This document shows, piece after piece, positions 22,984-31,210 of a stretch of DNA of 64,000 nt; the stretch's first letter is position 1; the number at the start of each line of letters is the position of its first letter. The notes under the pieces were generated by a model. That model did no database searches. It worked only from the letters and a program-made list of their open reading frames with translations, and had not been told where the DNA came from. The stretch is taken from contig CAWGSQ010000010.1 in NCBI GenBank assembly GCA_963825345.1, positions 1-64,000 of the forward strand, written 5' to 3'. The DNA comes from JACVRW01 sp963825345 (GTDB lineage: Bacteria > Actinomycetota > Thermoleophilia > Solirubrobacterales > Thermoleophilaceae). The translations under genes were made by a program, and so were the position numbers.

Positions 22984-23514
22984 TCAGGGCTCGTTCAGCA
23001 CCGCGACGTAGGGCAGGTTCCGGTAGCGCTCCGCGTGATCCAGGCCATAGCCGATGGCGAACTTGTTCGGGATCTCGAATCCGACGTAGCGAATCGGCAT
23101 GTCCACCTCGCGCCGCTCGGGCTTCGTGAGTAGCGCGCAGACCTCCAGCGAGGCCGGCCCGCGGCCGCCCAGCATCCGGAACAGGTAGGACAGGGTGAGG
23201 CCCGAATCGACGATGTCCTCGACGATCAGCACGTGCCGGCCCTCGATCGATGCATCGAGATCCTTGAGGATCCGCACGACCCCCGAGGAGTCGGTCGAGG
23301 AGCCGTAGGAGGAGACCGCCATGAAGTCGACCTCGCAATCCACGTCGATCTTCCGCATGAGGTCGGCGAGGAAGAACACGGCGCCCTTCAGCACGCCGAT
23401 CAGGAGCACGTCCTTGCCGGCGTAGTCCTTCGAGACCTGCTCGGCCAGCTCGCTCACGCGGTGCGCGAGCTCGTCGGGCTGGACGAGAATCTCTCCGACG
23501 TTGGGATCGGCCAT
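22984..23514 (-). CDS. hpt: Hypoxanthine phosphoribosyltransferase
   Basis: HPRT salvages hypoxanthine and guanine to IMP and GMP using PRPP. The 176-residue protein carries the PRPP loop VLIVEDIVDSGLTL, the flexible-loop region SSYGSSTDSSG and the C-terminal VGFEIPNKFAIGYGLDHAE. It sits upstream of ftsH, the conserved hpt-ftsH order; the tilS that often precedes it is absent here. It is preceded on the same strand by a LOG family gene at 35 bases. Confidence 0.95.
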   Translation of the reverse strand: MADPNVGEILVQPDELAHRVSELAEQVSKDYAGKDVLLIGVLKGAVFFLADLMRKIDVDCEVDFMAVSSYGSSTDSSGVVRILKDLDASIEGRHVLIVEDIVDSGLTLSYLFRMLGGRGPASLEVCALLTKPERREVDMPIRYVGFEIPNKFAIGYGLDHAERYRNLPYVAVLNEP

Positions 23515-23549
23515 CGAGGGCGGCAGACTACAGGCGCCGCCTAGGCCGC

Positions 23550-24131
23550 CTAGGTCTCCTTACGGTCGATCCACTTGGGCAGCAGCGAGTCCGGCTCGAA
23601 CCCGCGCAGAGCCTCCACGAGCGGACCGGGCTCGCTCTCGACCATCAGGACCTCGAGGTGCTCCACCCGCAGGAAGCGCTCCTCGACCGCGTGGCCGAGG
23701 AAGGCGCTGATGCCGTCGAAATAGCCCTCGACATTCAGGATCGCGCACGGCTTGCGGTGCAGGCCGAGCTGGGCCCAGGTGTAGACCTCGAACAGCTCCT
23801 CGAGGGTCCCGATCCCACCGGGAAGCGCGATGAACGCATCCGACAGCTCCGCCATCAGCGCCTTGCGCTCGTGCATGGAGCCGACGACGCGCATGTCCGC
23901 GCCGCGATGCGCGATCTCCCTGTCCATGAGCGCCCGCGGGATCACCCCGATGATCTCGCCGCCCTCGGCGAGCACGGCGTCGGCGAGCACGCCCATCAGC
24001 CCCACGCCGCCACCGCCGTACACGACGCCGATTCCGTCGGCCACGAGCACGCGCGCGAGCTCGACGGTGGCCTCCGCGTACTCCGGCCGGGCGCCGGGGC
24101 TCGCTCCGCAGAACACGCAGATGCGCTTCAC
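23550..24131 (-). CDS. LOG family protein (nucleoside 5'-monophosphate phosphoribohydrolase-like)
   Basis: The 193-residue Rossmann-like protein has the LOG hallmarks: CVFCGASPGARPEY at the N terminus, VYGGGGVGLMG, SMHERKALM and the signature PGGIGTLEELFEVYTW. Plant and bacterial LOG enzymes release the free base from cytokinin nucleotides, and many bacterial members act on AMP-like nucleotides. It neighbours hpt, which fits nucleotide or base salvage. It is divergent from the TrpF-like gene with 28 bases between starts. Confidence 0.88.
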   Translation of the reverse strand: MKRICVFCGASPGARPEYAEATVELARVLVADGIGVVYGGGGVGLMGVLADAVLAEGGEIIGVIPRALMDREIAHRGADMRVVGSMHERKALMAELSDAFIALPGGIGTLEELFEVYTWAQLGLHRKPCAILNVEGYFDGISAFLGHAVEERFLRVEHLEVLMVESEPGPLVEALRGFEPDSLLPKWIDRKET

Positions 24132-24159
24132 CGGTCGGAGGCTAGATTGTCAGCGGTCG

Positions 24160-24825
24160 ATGAAGCCGCCCGCCCACACTCGCGTGAAGGTCTGCTGCAT
24201 GAAGAGCATCGACGAGGTGTGGATGGCGGTCGAGGCCGGGGCATCGGCGATCGGACTCGTGTCGCCGATGCCGAGCGGGCCGGGGCCGATTTCGAACGAG
24301 AAGGCGGCCGAGATCGCGGCCGAGGTGCCGCCGGGCATCGACGCGTTCCTGCTCACGCCGCTCCAGACGGTCGAGGAGCTCGTGGAGCAGAACCGGCTCG
24401 TGAAGGCCCGCACGCTCCAGCTCGTGGACGAGCTGCCGGCCGGCGCGTACGCCGAGCTGCGCCGTGCCATGCCCGGCATCAAGCTCGTACAGGTGATCCA
24501 CGTGGCCGGCCCCGAGTCGGTGGAGGAGGCGGCGAGGGTGTCGCCGGACGTGGACGCCATCCTGCTCGACTCCGGCAATCCGACGCTCGAGGTAAAGGAG
24601 CTCGGCGGCACCGGCCGGCGCCACGACTGGGCGCTCAGCCGCCAGATCCGCGAGCGCGTGGACGTGCCGGTGTGGCTCGCGGGCGGCCTCAACCCCGAGA
24701 ACGCGCGCGAGGCGATCGACACGGTCAGCCCGTTCGCGCTCGACCTGTGCTCCGGGATCCGAAGCGGCGAGGGCTACGACCTCGACCCGGACAAGCTCAC
24801 GCGCTTCATGGCCGCGGTCAGGTAA
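24160..24825 (+). CDS. Phosphoribosylanthranilate isomerase-like protein (TrpF family)
   Basis: The 221-residue TIM-barrel protein has the TrpF order: KVCCMKSIDEVWMAVEAGAS (KICG-like catalytic Cys), VQVIHV, DAILLDSG (general acid Asp), GGTGRRHDW and the phosphate-binding WLAGGLNPENAREAI with LCSGIRSGEGYD. TrpF isomerises phosphoribosylanthranilate in tryptophan synthesis. No other trp gene is nearby and the KxCC motif deviates, so a related sugar-phosphate isomerase role is possible. The frame extends upstream, but only as antisense to the LOG gene. It overlaps deoB tail to tail by 8 bases. Confidence 0.75.
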   Translation: MKPPAHTRVKVCCMKSIDEVWMAVEAGASAIGLVSPMPSGPGPISNEKAAEIAAEVPPGIDAFLLTPLQTVEELVEQNRLVKARTLQLVDELPAGAYAELRRAMPGIKLVQVIHVAGPESVEEAARVSPDVDAILLDSGNPTLEVKELGGTGRRHDWALSRQIRERVDVPVWLAGGLNPENAREAIDTVSPFALDLCSGIRSGEGYDLDPDKLTRFMAAVR

Positions 24826-25966
24826 ACGGCTCGCCCGGCAGCTCCGGCGCGTCGCGGCCCGTGAGCCAGCGCAGCATGCTGGCGCCCACGTCCGCGAGCG
24901 GACCGTCGTGGCGGCGCCCGTCCTGGCCGGTGAAGCGCGCGAGCAGCGGCGCGTACTCGCGCGTGTGGTCGGTGTGGTCCACGTTCGGGTCGACGCCGTG
25001 GTCGGCCGTGAGCACGAGCAGGTCGTCGTCGCGGAGCAGCTCGAGCCAGCGCGCCACCGCCGCGTCGATCTCCCTCAGCGCCCCGTGGAAGCCCTCCACG
25101 TCGTGACGGTGCCCGTAGACCTGGTCGGTCTCCACGAGGTTCACGAAGATCAGGCCGGAGTCCAGCTCCTCGAGCAGCCGCGTGGTCGACGCGATCCCCT
25201 TGGCGTTGGTGGCGCCCTCGTGCTTCTCGCTGATGCCGACGCCCGCGAACAGGTCGCGGATCTTGCCGACCGCGTGCACGGGCAGTCCGGCGTCCTGGAG
25301 CTCGTCCAGGTACGAGCGGCCGGGCGGCGGCGCGGCGTAGTCGCGCCGACCCTCGCGGCGGTGGAAGCTGCCCGGCTCGCCGTCGAACGGGCGCGCGATC
25401 ACGCGGCCCACGGCGTGCTCGCCGGTCATCAGCTCGCGCGCCCGCTCGCACGCGACGAGCAGGTCGGGCTCGGAGAGCACGTCCACGTGCGCGGCCAGCT
25501 GAAGCACCGAGTCGGCCGAGGTGTAGAGGATCACCTCACCCGTGGCGAGGTGGTGGGGGCCGAAGTCCTCGATCACCTCGGTGCCGCTGTAGGGCCGGTT
25601 GCAGCAAAAGCGCAGCCCGGTGGCCTCCTCCAGCCGCTCGACCACGTCCGGCGGGAACCCGTCCGGGTACGTGGGGAGCGCGTGCTGCGGCACCACTCCC
25701 ATCATCTCCCAGTGGCCGGTGGTGGATTCCTTGCCGGGGCCGAGCGGGTGGAGCCGTCCGTGCACCACCGGGTCGTCGGCCGGGGGCACGCCCTCGATCG
25801 GGATGATCGAGCCGAGCCCGAGCCGCCCTAGCGTTGGGAGGTCGAGCCCGCCGACGCGTTCTGAGAGGTGACCGAGCGTGTTCGAACCGGCGTCTCCATA
25901 GGAGTCGGCGTCCGGCAGAGCGCCCACTCCACAGGCATCCATGACGATGACGGTCGCACGAGGCAT
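24818..25966 (-). CDS. deoB: Phosphopentomutase
   Basis: DeoB interconverts (deoxy)ribose 1- and 5-phosphates, feeding deoC with deoxyribose 5-phosphate. The 382-residue alkaline-phosphatase-superfamily protein has MDACGVGALPDADSYGDAGS at the N terminus, the phosphothreonine loop GKESTTGHWEMMG, NLVETDQVYGHRHD and the late metal site LTADHGVDPN. It is divergent from deoC with 43 bases between starts, so the pair likely shares nucleoside-induced control. Confidence 0.95.
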   Translation of the reverse strand: MPRATVIVMDACGVGALPDADSYGDAGSNTLGHLSERVGGLDLPTLGRLGLGSIIPIEGVPPADDPVVHGRLHPLGPGKESTTGHWEMMGVVPQHALPTYPDGFPPDVVERLEEATGLRFCCNRPYSGTEVIEDFGPHHLATGEVILYTSADSVLQLAAHVDVLSEPDLLVACERARELMTGEHAVGRVIARPFDGEPGSFHRREGRRDYAAPPPGRSYLDELQDAGLPVHAVGKIRDLFAGVGISEKHEGATNAKGIASTTRLLEELDSGLIFVNLVETDQVYGHRHDVEGFHGALREIDAAVARWLELLRDDDLLVLTADHGVDPNVDHTDHTREYAPLLARFTGQDGRRHDGPLADVGASMLRWLTGRDAPELPGEPFT

Positions 25967-26009
25967 TGCGGGCGATTATGTCTCTCTCTGGCTTCGCCAT
26001 ACTCATGGG

Positions 26010-26897
26010 GTGATCCGTCGGCTTCCACATGTCGACCGCGTCGGCATCGAGGAGCGCGCCGCCACGCTCGGCAAGCGCTCCATCAAGACCACCGCAAAGC
26101 AGCAGGGCATCCGCCTCGCCGTGTCGATGGTCGACCTCACGACGCTCGAGGGCTCGGACACGCCCGGCAAGGTGCGACACCTGTGCGCCAAGGCGGTCTG
26201 CCCCGCACCGACGATGCCGGAGGTGCCGTCCGTGGCGGCCGTCTGCGTCTACCCCTCGCTCGTGGGTGTCGTCCGCGAGGCGCTGGAGGGAACGGGCGTG
26301 CGCGCGGCATCGGTTGCGACTGCCTTCCCCTCGGGGCAGGCCTCGCTCGACGTGAAGCTGCGTGACACCGAGGAGGCCGTGGCGGCGGGCGCCGAGGAGA
26401 TCGACATGGTCATCTCGCGCGAGGCGTTCCTCGCGGGCGACGACGCCCGCGTGATGGAGGAGATCGTACGCGTGAAGGACGTGTGCGGCGATGCCCACCT
26501 CAAGGTGATCCTCGAGACCGCCGAGCTCGGCTCGTACGACCACGTCCGGCATGCCTCGATGCTCGCCATGGAGGCTGGCGCCGACTTCATCAAAACCTCC
26601 ACCGGCAAGGCCGCCAGCGGCGCCACGCCGGGCGTGACGCTCGTGATGCTCGAGGCGATCCGCGATTACGTGGAGCGCACCGGTCGCGTGGTGGGGATGA
26701 AGTGCGCCGGAGGCGTGTCGAACAGCAAGGCGGCGCTCCACCGGCTGGTGCTCGTGAAGGAGACTCTCGGGGACGAGTGGCTCACGCCCGAGCGCTTTCG
26801 GATCGGCGCCTCGTCGGTTCTGAACGACCTGCTGATGCAGTACCAGAAGACCCAGACCGGGCGCTACGCGCGACCCGAGGATTTCTCGAAGGAGTAG
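26010..26897 (+). CDS. deoC: Deoxyribose-phosphate aldolase
   Basis: DERA cleaves deoxyribose 5-phosphate to acetaldehyde and glyceraldehyde 3-phosphate. From the GTG at 26010 (295 residues) the Schiff-base lysine is Lys195 in DFIKTSTGK and the proton-relay lysine is Lys231 in GMKCAGGVS. VSMVDLTTLEG and EIDMVIS are also in place. The frame opens at 25941, but that extension is antisense to deoB. CATACT (25998-26003) ends six bases before the GTG, so the mRNA may be leaderless. The next gene is an aldehyde dehydrogenase, which can take the acetaldehyde onward. Confidence 0.94.
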   Translation: MIRRLPHVDRVGIEERAATLGKRSIKTTAKQQGIRLAVSMVDLTTLEGSDTPGKVRHLCAKAVCPAPTMPEVPSVAAVCVYPSLVGVVREALEGTGVRAASVATAFPSGQASLDVKLRDTEEAVAAGAEEIDMVISREAFLAGDDARVMEEIVRVKDVCGDAHLKVILETAELGSYDHVRHASMLAMEAGADFIKTSTGKAASGATPGVTLVMLEAIRDYVERTGRVVGMKCAGGVSNSKAALHRLVLVKETLGDEWLTPERFRIGASSVLNDLLMQYQKTQTGRYARPEDFSKE

Positions 26898-26899
26898 CC

Positions 26900-28363
26900 G
26901 TGGCAACGCAGGAACAGCGCACGAGCATCGTCTGGGACTACGCGCCGGCGCCGGAGTCGCCCGAGCACGTCCGGCTGCGCGACAGCTACGGCCTGTTCAT
27001 CGACGGCGACTTCCGCGACCCGACCGACGGCACGCGCGTCCAGACGACCAATCCCGCGACCGAGGAGCCGGTGGCGGAGGTGGCGTTCGCGGGGGCCGGC
27101 GACGTTCGCCTCGCCGTGGAGTCCGCCCGCGCCGCGCAGCCGGGCTGGGCCGGGCTCAGCGGGCTCGACCGCGGCAAGTACCTGTTTCGGATCGCCCGCC
27201 TGATCCAGGAGCGGGCGCGGGAGCTGGCGATCGTGGAGTCGATGGACGGCGGCAAGCCGATCCGCGAGTCGCGCGACGTGGACGTGCCGCTCGCCGCGGC
27301 GCACTTCTTCCACTACGCAGGCTGGACCGACAAGCTCTCCTATGCCATGGGCGGGCGCGCGGTGGAGCCGCTTGGCGTCGCGGGCCAGATCGTGCCGTGG
27401 AACTTCCCGCTGCTGATGGCGGCGTGGAAGCTCGCGCCGGCACTCGCCGCGGGCAACACGGCCGTGCTGAAGCCGGCCGAGACCACCCCGCTCACCGCGC
27501 TGCTGCTCGCGGAGATCCTCCAGGAGGCGGAGCTGCCGCCGGGCGTGGTGTCGATCCTGCCGGGCGACGGCGTGGCGGGCGCGGCGCTCGTGCGCGAGCC
27601 CGACATCGACAAGATCGCCTTCACCGGGTCCACCGGGGTGGGCAAGGACATCCAGGCGGCGCTCGCCGGGCGCGGGATCCCGCTCACGCTCGAGCTCGGC
27701 GGGAAGTCGGCCAACATCGTCTTCGAGGACGCCGCGATCGACCAGGCGGTCGAGGGCATCGTCCAGGGCATCTTCTTCAACCAGGGGCACGTGTGCTGCG
27801 CGGGCTCGCGGCTGCTGATCCAGGAGAGCGTGGCCGACACGGTCGTGGAGAAGCTCTGGTCGCGCATGGCGCGCCTGCGGGTCGGCGATCCACTCGACAA
27901 GAACACCGACGTGGGCGCCATCAACTCGCGCGAGCAGCTCGACCGGATCGAGGCGCTCGTGGCAAGTGGCGAGGAGGAGGGCGCGGTGCGCCGCAGCGTC
28001 AGCTGTGAGCTGCCCGACCGCGGCTTCTGGTTCGCGCCCACGCTGTTCACCGACGTCGCGCCCGCCCACCGGATCGCCGCGGAGGAGATCTTCGGGCCGG
28101 TGGTGTCGGTGCTGACCTTCCGCACCCAGGCCGAGGCGATCGAGAAGGCGAACTCCACCCCCTACGGCCTCGCCGCGGGCATCTGGACCGACAAGGGCTC
28201 GAAGGCGTTCGAGGTGGCCAGCGCGCTCCAGGCCGGAGTGGTCTGGCAGAACACCTACAACCACTTCGACCCGACCGCCGCGTTCGGTGGCTACAAGGAG
28301 AGCGGCTTCGGCCGCGAGGGCGGGATGAGCGGCCTGCGCGGCTACCTCCGCGTTTCGTCATGA
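26900..28363 (+). CDS. Aldehyde dehydrogenase (NAD-dependent family)
   Basis: The 487-residue ALDH oxidises an aldehyde to the acid, here probably acetaldehyde or a deoC product. VPWNFPLLMAAWKLAPALAA, the NAD loop FTGSTGVGKDI, the general-base segment LELGGKSANIVF and the nucleophile region NQGHVCCAGSR are all present. EIFGPVVSVL follows near the C terminus. GTG 26900 is preceded by AAGGAG at 26889-26894, an ideal ribosome site, two bases after the deoC stop. It overlaps the next ALDH-like gene by 4 bases. Confidence 0.93.
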   Translation: MATQEQRTSIVWDYAPAPESPEHVRLRDSYGLFIDGDFRDPTDGTRVQTTNPATEEPVAEVAFAGAGDVRLAVESARAAQPGWAGLSGLDRGKYLFRIARLIQERARELAIVESMDGGKPIRESRDVDVPLAAAHFFHYAGWTDKLSYAMGGRAVEPLGVAGQIVPWNFPLLMAAWKLAPALAAGNTAVLKPAETTPLTALLLAEILQEAELPPGVVSILPGDGVAGAALVREPDIDKIAFTGSTGVGKDIQAALAGRGIPLTLELGGKSANIVFEDAAIDQAVEGIVQGIFFNQGHVCCAGSRLLIQESVADTVVEKLWSRMARLRVGDPLDKNTDVGAINSREQLDRIEALVASGEEEGAVRRSVSCELPDRGFWFAPTLFTDVAPAHRIAAEEIFGPVVSVLTFRTQAEAIEKANSTPYGLAAGIWTDKGSKAFEVASALQAGVVWQNTYNHFDPTAAFGGYKESGFGREGGMSGLRGYLRVSS

Positions 28364-29175
28364 GCGCTCGCCTGCCCGTCCGCAAGACCTACAAGTTGTT
28401 CATCGGAGGCGCGTTCGTGCGCTCCGAGTCCGGCCGGTACGACCGCGCCGGCGAGTTCAACTTCCCGCGCGGATCGCGCAAGGACGTGCGCGACGCAGTC
28501 GCAGCCGCCCGCAAGGCCTCCCCGGGCTGGGCCGGGCGTACCGCCTACAACCGCGGCCAGATCCTCTACCGGTTCGCCGAGGCGCTGGAGTCGCGGCGCG
28601 CGGACATCGGCGCTCCCGCCGGCGAGGTCGGCGAGGCGATCGACGTGCTCGTGCACTACGCCGGCTGGACCGACAAGTTCCAGCCCGTGCTCGGCGGGAT
28701 CAATCCGGTCGCGGCGCCTTTCCTGTCCTTCTCGCAGCCAGAGGCCACCGGAGTCGTCGGACTGGTGGCACCCGACGAGCCGGAGCTGCTCGGCCTCGTG
28801 GCCGAGCTGGCGCCCGTGCTGGCGGCCGGCAACACCCTGGTGGCCGTGCTCTCGGAGAAGGGGCCGCTGCCGGGCCTGGACCTCGGCGAGGTGCTCGGCA
28901 TCGCCGACGTGCCGGGCGGCGTGGTGAACCTGCTCTCGGGTCGCCGGGGCGAGCTCGCCCAGGCGCTGGCCGGCCACCACGCGCTCAACGCGATCGTGGA
29001 TGCCTCCGGGGACGCATCGCTGGGCGCCGACATCGACAAGCTGGCCGCCGAGTCCGTGACCCGCGTGCGCCACGCCGCCCCCACCGCCTCGTACGCGGAG
29101 GCCACCGCCGATCCGCTAAGCCGCCTCGAGGCCGTGACCGAGCTCAAGACGGCCTGGCACCCGGTCGGCGCCTAG
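28360..29175 (+). CDS. Catalytically incomplete aldehyde dehydrogenase-like protein
   Basis: The 271-residue protein has an ALDH N terminus (KLFIGGAFVRSESGRY, AARKASPGWAGRTAYNRGQI) and a partial nucleotide-binding region (VGLVAPDEPELLGLVAELAP), but lacks the catalytic Cys region, the ELGGK motif and the whole C-terminal half. The frame is clean and coupled to the full-length ALDH by an ATGA overlap. It is therefore more likely a conserved pseudoenzyme or structural partner of that ALDH than recent debris, but a decayed paralogue cannot be excluded. Confidence 0.8.
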   Translation: MSARLPVRKTYKLFIGGAFVRSESGRYDRAGEFNFPRGSRKDVRDAVAAARKASPGWAGRTAYNRGQILYRFAEALESRRADIGAPAGEVGEAIDVLVHYAGWTDKFQPVLGGINPVAAPFLSFSQPEATGVVGLVAPDEPELLGLVAELAPVLAAGNTLVAVLSEKGPLPGLDLGEVLGIADVPGGVVNLLSGRRGELAQALAGHHALNAIVDASGDASLGADIDKLAAESVTRVRHAAPTASYAEATADPLSRLEAVTELKTAWHPVGA

Positions 29176-29185
29176 CGCGCAGCGA

Positions 29186-29222
29186 TCGACGGGGGCGAGC
29201 TCTCGGGTTAGAGTGGCCAGCG
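29186..29222 (+). promoter_or_regulatory. Candidate leaderless promoter of the DUF6636-like gene
   Basis: TCGACG (29186-29191), a 17-base spacer and TAGAGT (29209-29214) precede the ATG at 29223 by eight bases. The -35 is weak (four of six matches to TTGACA), but the spacing is ideal and no Shine-Dalgarno is visible, which fits transcription starting at the start codon. Confidence 0.45.
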
Positions 29223-29624
29223 ATGCGCAAGCTGGCCCCACTTGCCGCGCTGACCGCGCTGCTCGCCCTGGCCGCGCCCGCCTCGGCGGCCACCTCGTTC
29301 CACAGCCCCTCGGGCAACATCCGCTGCGTGATCGCCAAGACGTCCTTCACGCGCTGTGACATCACCGATCGGGACTGGTCGCCGCCGCCGAAGCCCTCGT
29401 CATGCGAGTTCGACTGGGGCGACAGCCTGCGGGTCGGAGTCCGTGGTCGCGGTCGGTTCGTGTGCGTGAGTGACGCGGTGGACAGCGGTCGCACGCTCGA
29501 CTACGGCGAGTCGATCAAACGCGGCCGCTTCAGGTGCAGCTCGCGGACGAGCGGGATGCGCTGCGTGAACGTACGCAACGGCCACGGCTTCGCGCTGAGC
29601 AGGCAGCGCGTCCGCCGCTTCTAG
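29223..29624 (+). CDS. Secreted cysteine-rich protein, DUF6636-like
   Basis: The 133-residue protein has a clear Sec signal peptide (MRKLAPLAALTALLALAAPA, cleavage near ASA-A at 22-23). The mature part has six cysteines spaced through FHSPSGNIRCVI, RCDI, SSCEFDWG, FVCVSD, FRCSS and MRCVN. This spacing and the PSGNIRC...GMRCVN...GHGFALSR order match a family of small actinobacterial secreted proteins I know as DUF6636. The function is unknown; three disulfides are likely. It overlaps the MFS gene tail to tail by 4 bases. Confidence 0.75.
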   Translation: MRKLAPLAALTALLALAAPASAATSFHSPSGNIRCVIAKTSFTRCDITDRDWSPPPKPSSCEFDWGDSLRVGVRGRGRFVCVSDAVDSGRTLDYGESIKRGRFRCSSRTSGMRCVNVRNGHGFALSRQRVRRF

Positions 29625-31210
29625 GCAGGCGCCACAGCCTCGCGCGCGACCTCGTCCGGGCAACCCGCAAGCTGCCCGCCGGCGCAGCCCTCCGCCTCGA
29701 TCCTGCGGCGCGGGTTCACGATGCCGACGAGCCCGAGAACGCCGCCGAGCGCCACCAGCGTGGTGGCGATCCCGATCGCCACATGAAAGGCCTTGACCGA
29801 AGCGTCCTGAGAGGCGCTCGCCACCTCAGCGCGCACGCGCGGCGGCACGTCCTTCACCTCCAGGCGCGCGAGCGGCTGCTTCTCCGCCTCGCCGACCGCC
29901 CTGGCCACCTCCGGGCGGCTCGCCTGGGCACTAAGCTCGTCGCGCAGGGCCGACCCGAACGAGGAGGCCACCACCGCACCTACCGCGGCGATCGCGATCA
30001 GGCTCGCCACGCGCGCGATCGCGTTGTTCACGCCCGAGGCGATGCCGGCGTTGTGCTCGTCCGCGTCGGCTAGCACGGTCGCCGTGAGCGGCGCCACCGT
30101 CATCGAGAGCCCCACCGAAAAGATCAGCAGGCCAGGCAGCAGATCCGTGACGTAGTCCACGTCGGCGTCCAGCCGCAGGAACAGGGCGAGCCCCGCGGCC
30201 GCCACCAGCGGCCCCACCCCCATGAAGAAACGGGGGCCGTAACGGTCCGCCATCGCACCAACGCGGGCGGAGAGCAGGAACATCACCAGCGTGACCGGGA
30301 TAGTGGTGGTGCCCGCCTCGAGCGCCTCGTAGCCGGCCACCTGCTGGAGGAACAGCACGAGGAAGAAGAACAGAAGCCCCAGGCCTGCGTACATCGAGAA
30401 CGTCTCGATGTTGCCCACCGCGAAGTTCCGGCGACGGAACAGCGAGAGCGGCAGCATCGGGTGAGCGCTGCGGGCCTCCCAGACCACGAAGCTCGCGAAC
30501 AGAATCACGCCACCAATCAGCGGCACGGACACCATCGGGCCACCCCAGCCGTGCAGCGGCTGCTCGATCAGGCCGAATGTGATCCCGGCGAGACCGAGCG
30601 CGCACAGCGCCGCCCCGATCACATCGACCTTGGCGTGGCGCCGCGCGCCCTCCGGCACCACGCGCAGGACGAGGAGGAGCGTGATCACCACGATCGGCAC
30701 GTTGATGGCGAAGATCCAGCGCCAGGACGCGGTGTCCACGAGCTGTCCTCCGATAAGCGGACCGAGGACCGTCCCGATCCCTCCCCACGCCGTCCACGCC
30801 CCCACCGCGCGGCCGCGCTCGTCCGGCGGGAAGGTGGCCACGATCACCGCGAGCGCCGCCGGTGTGAGCAGAGCGCCGAACACACCCTGGAGAGCGCGTG
30901 CCCCCACGAGCAGCTCGACGGTCGGCGCCAGCGCGCAGAAGATCGACGTGACTCCGAAGCCGGCCACGCCCAGGGCGAACATGCGGCGGGCGCCGAACAG
31001 GTCGCCCAGCGAGCCCGCCACGAGCAGCAGCGAGCTGAGCGTGAGCAGGTAGGCGTTCGAGGTCCACTGCTGCCCTGCGAGTCCGCCGCCGAGGTCATCC
31101 TCGATGGCCGGCAGGGCCACGTTCACCACCGTGGAGTCGACCGTGACGACGGTCGTGCCCAGAATCGCCGCCACGAGCACCAGTCGCTTGGTGCTCGCCG
31201 CCTGTTCCAT
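29621..31210 (-). CDS. MFS drug exporter, DHA2 (EmrB/QacA) family
   Basis: The 529-residue protein has about 14 membrane helices and the DHA2 motifs: TTVVTVDSTVVNVALPAI in helix 1, GSLGDLFGARRMF after helix 2 and RALQGVFGALLTPAALAVI. It should export drugs or other hydrophobic compounds by proton antiport. The true start is ATG 31210, sharing one base with the citrate synthase stop; the open frame beyond it is a shadow of that gene. Coupling to citrate synthase is unusual and may be fortuitous packing. Confidence 0.92.
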   Translation of the reverse strand: MEQAASTKRLVLVAAILGTTVVTVDSTVVNVALPAIEDDLGGGLAGQQWTSNAYLLTLSSLLLVAGSLGDLFGARRMFALGVAGFGVTSIFCALAPTVELLVGARALQGVFGALLTPAALAVIVATFPPDERGRAVGAWTAWGGIGTVLGPLIGGQLVDTASWRWIFAINVPIVVITLLLVLRVVPEGARRHAKVDVIGAALCALGLAGITFGLIEQPLHGWGGPMVSVPLIGGVILFASFVVWEARSAHPMLPLSLFRRRNFAVGNIETFSMYAGLGLLFFFLVLFLQQVAGYEALEAGTTTIPVTLVMFLLSARVGAMADRYGPRFFMGVGPLVAAAGLALFLRLDADVDYVTDLLPGLLIFSVGLSMTVAPLTATVLADADEHNAGIASGVNNAIARVASLIAIAAVGAVVASSFGSALRDELSAQASRPEVARAVGEAEKQPLARLEVKDVPPRVRAEVASASQDASVKAFHVAIGIATTLVALGGVLGLVGIVNPRRRIEAEGCAGGQLAGCPDEVAREAVAPA

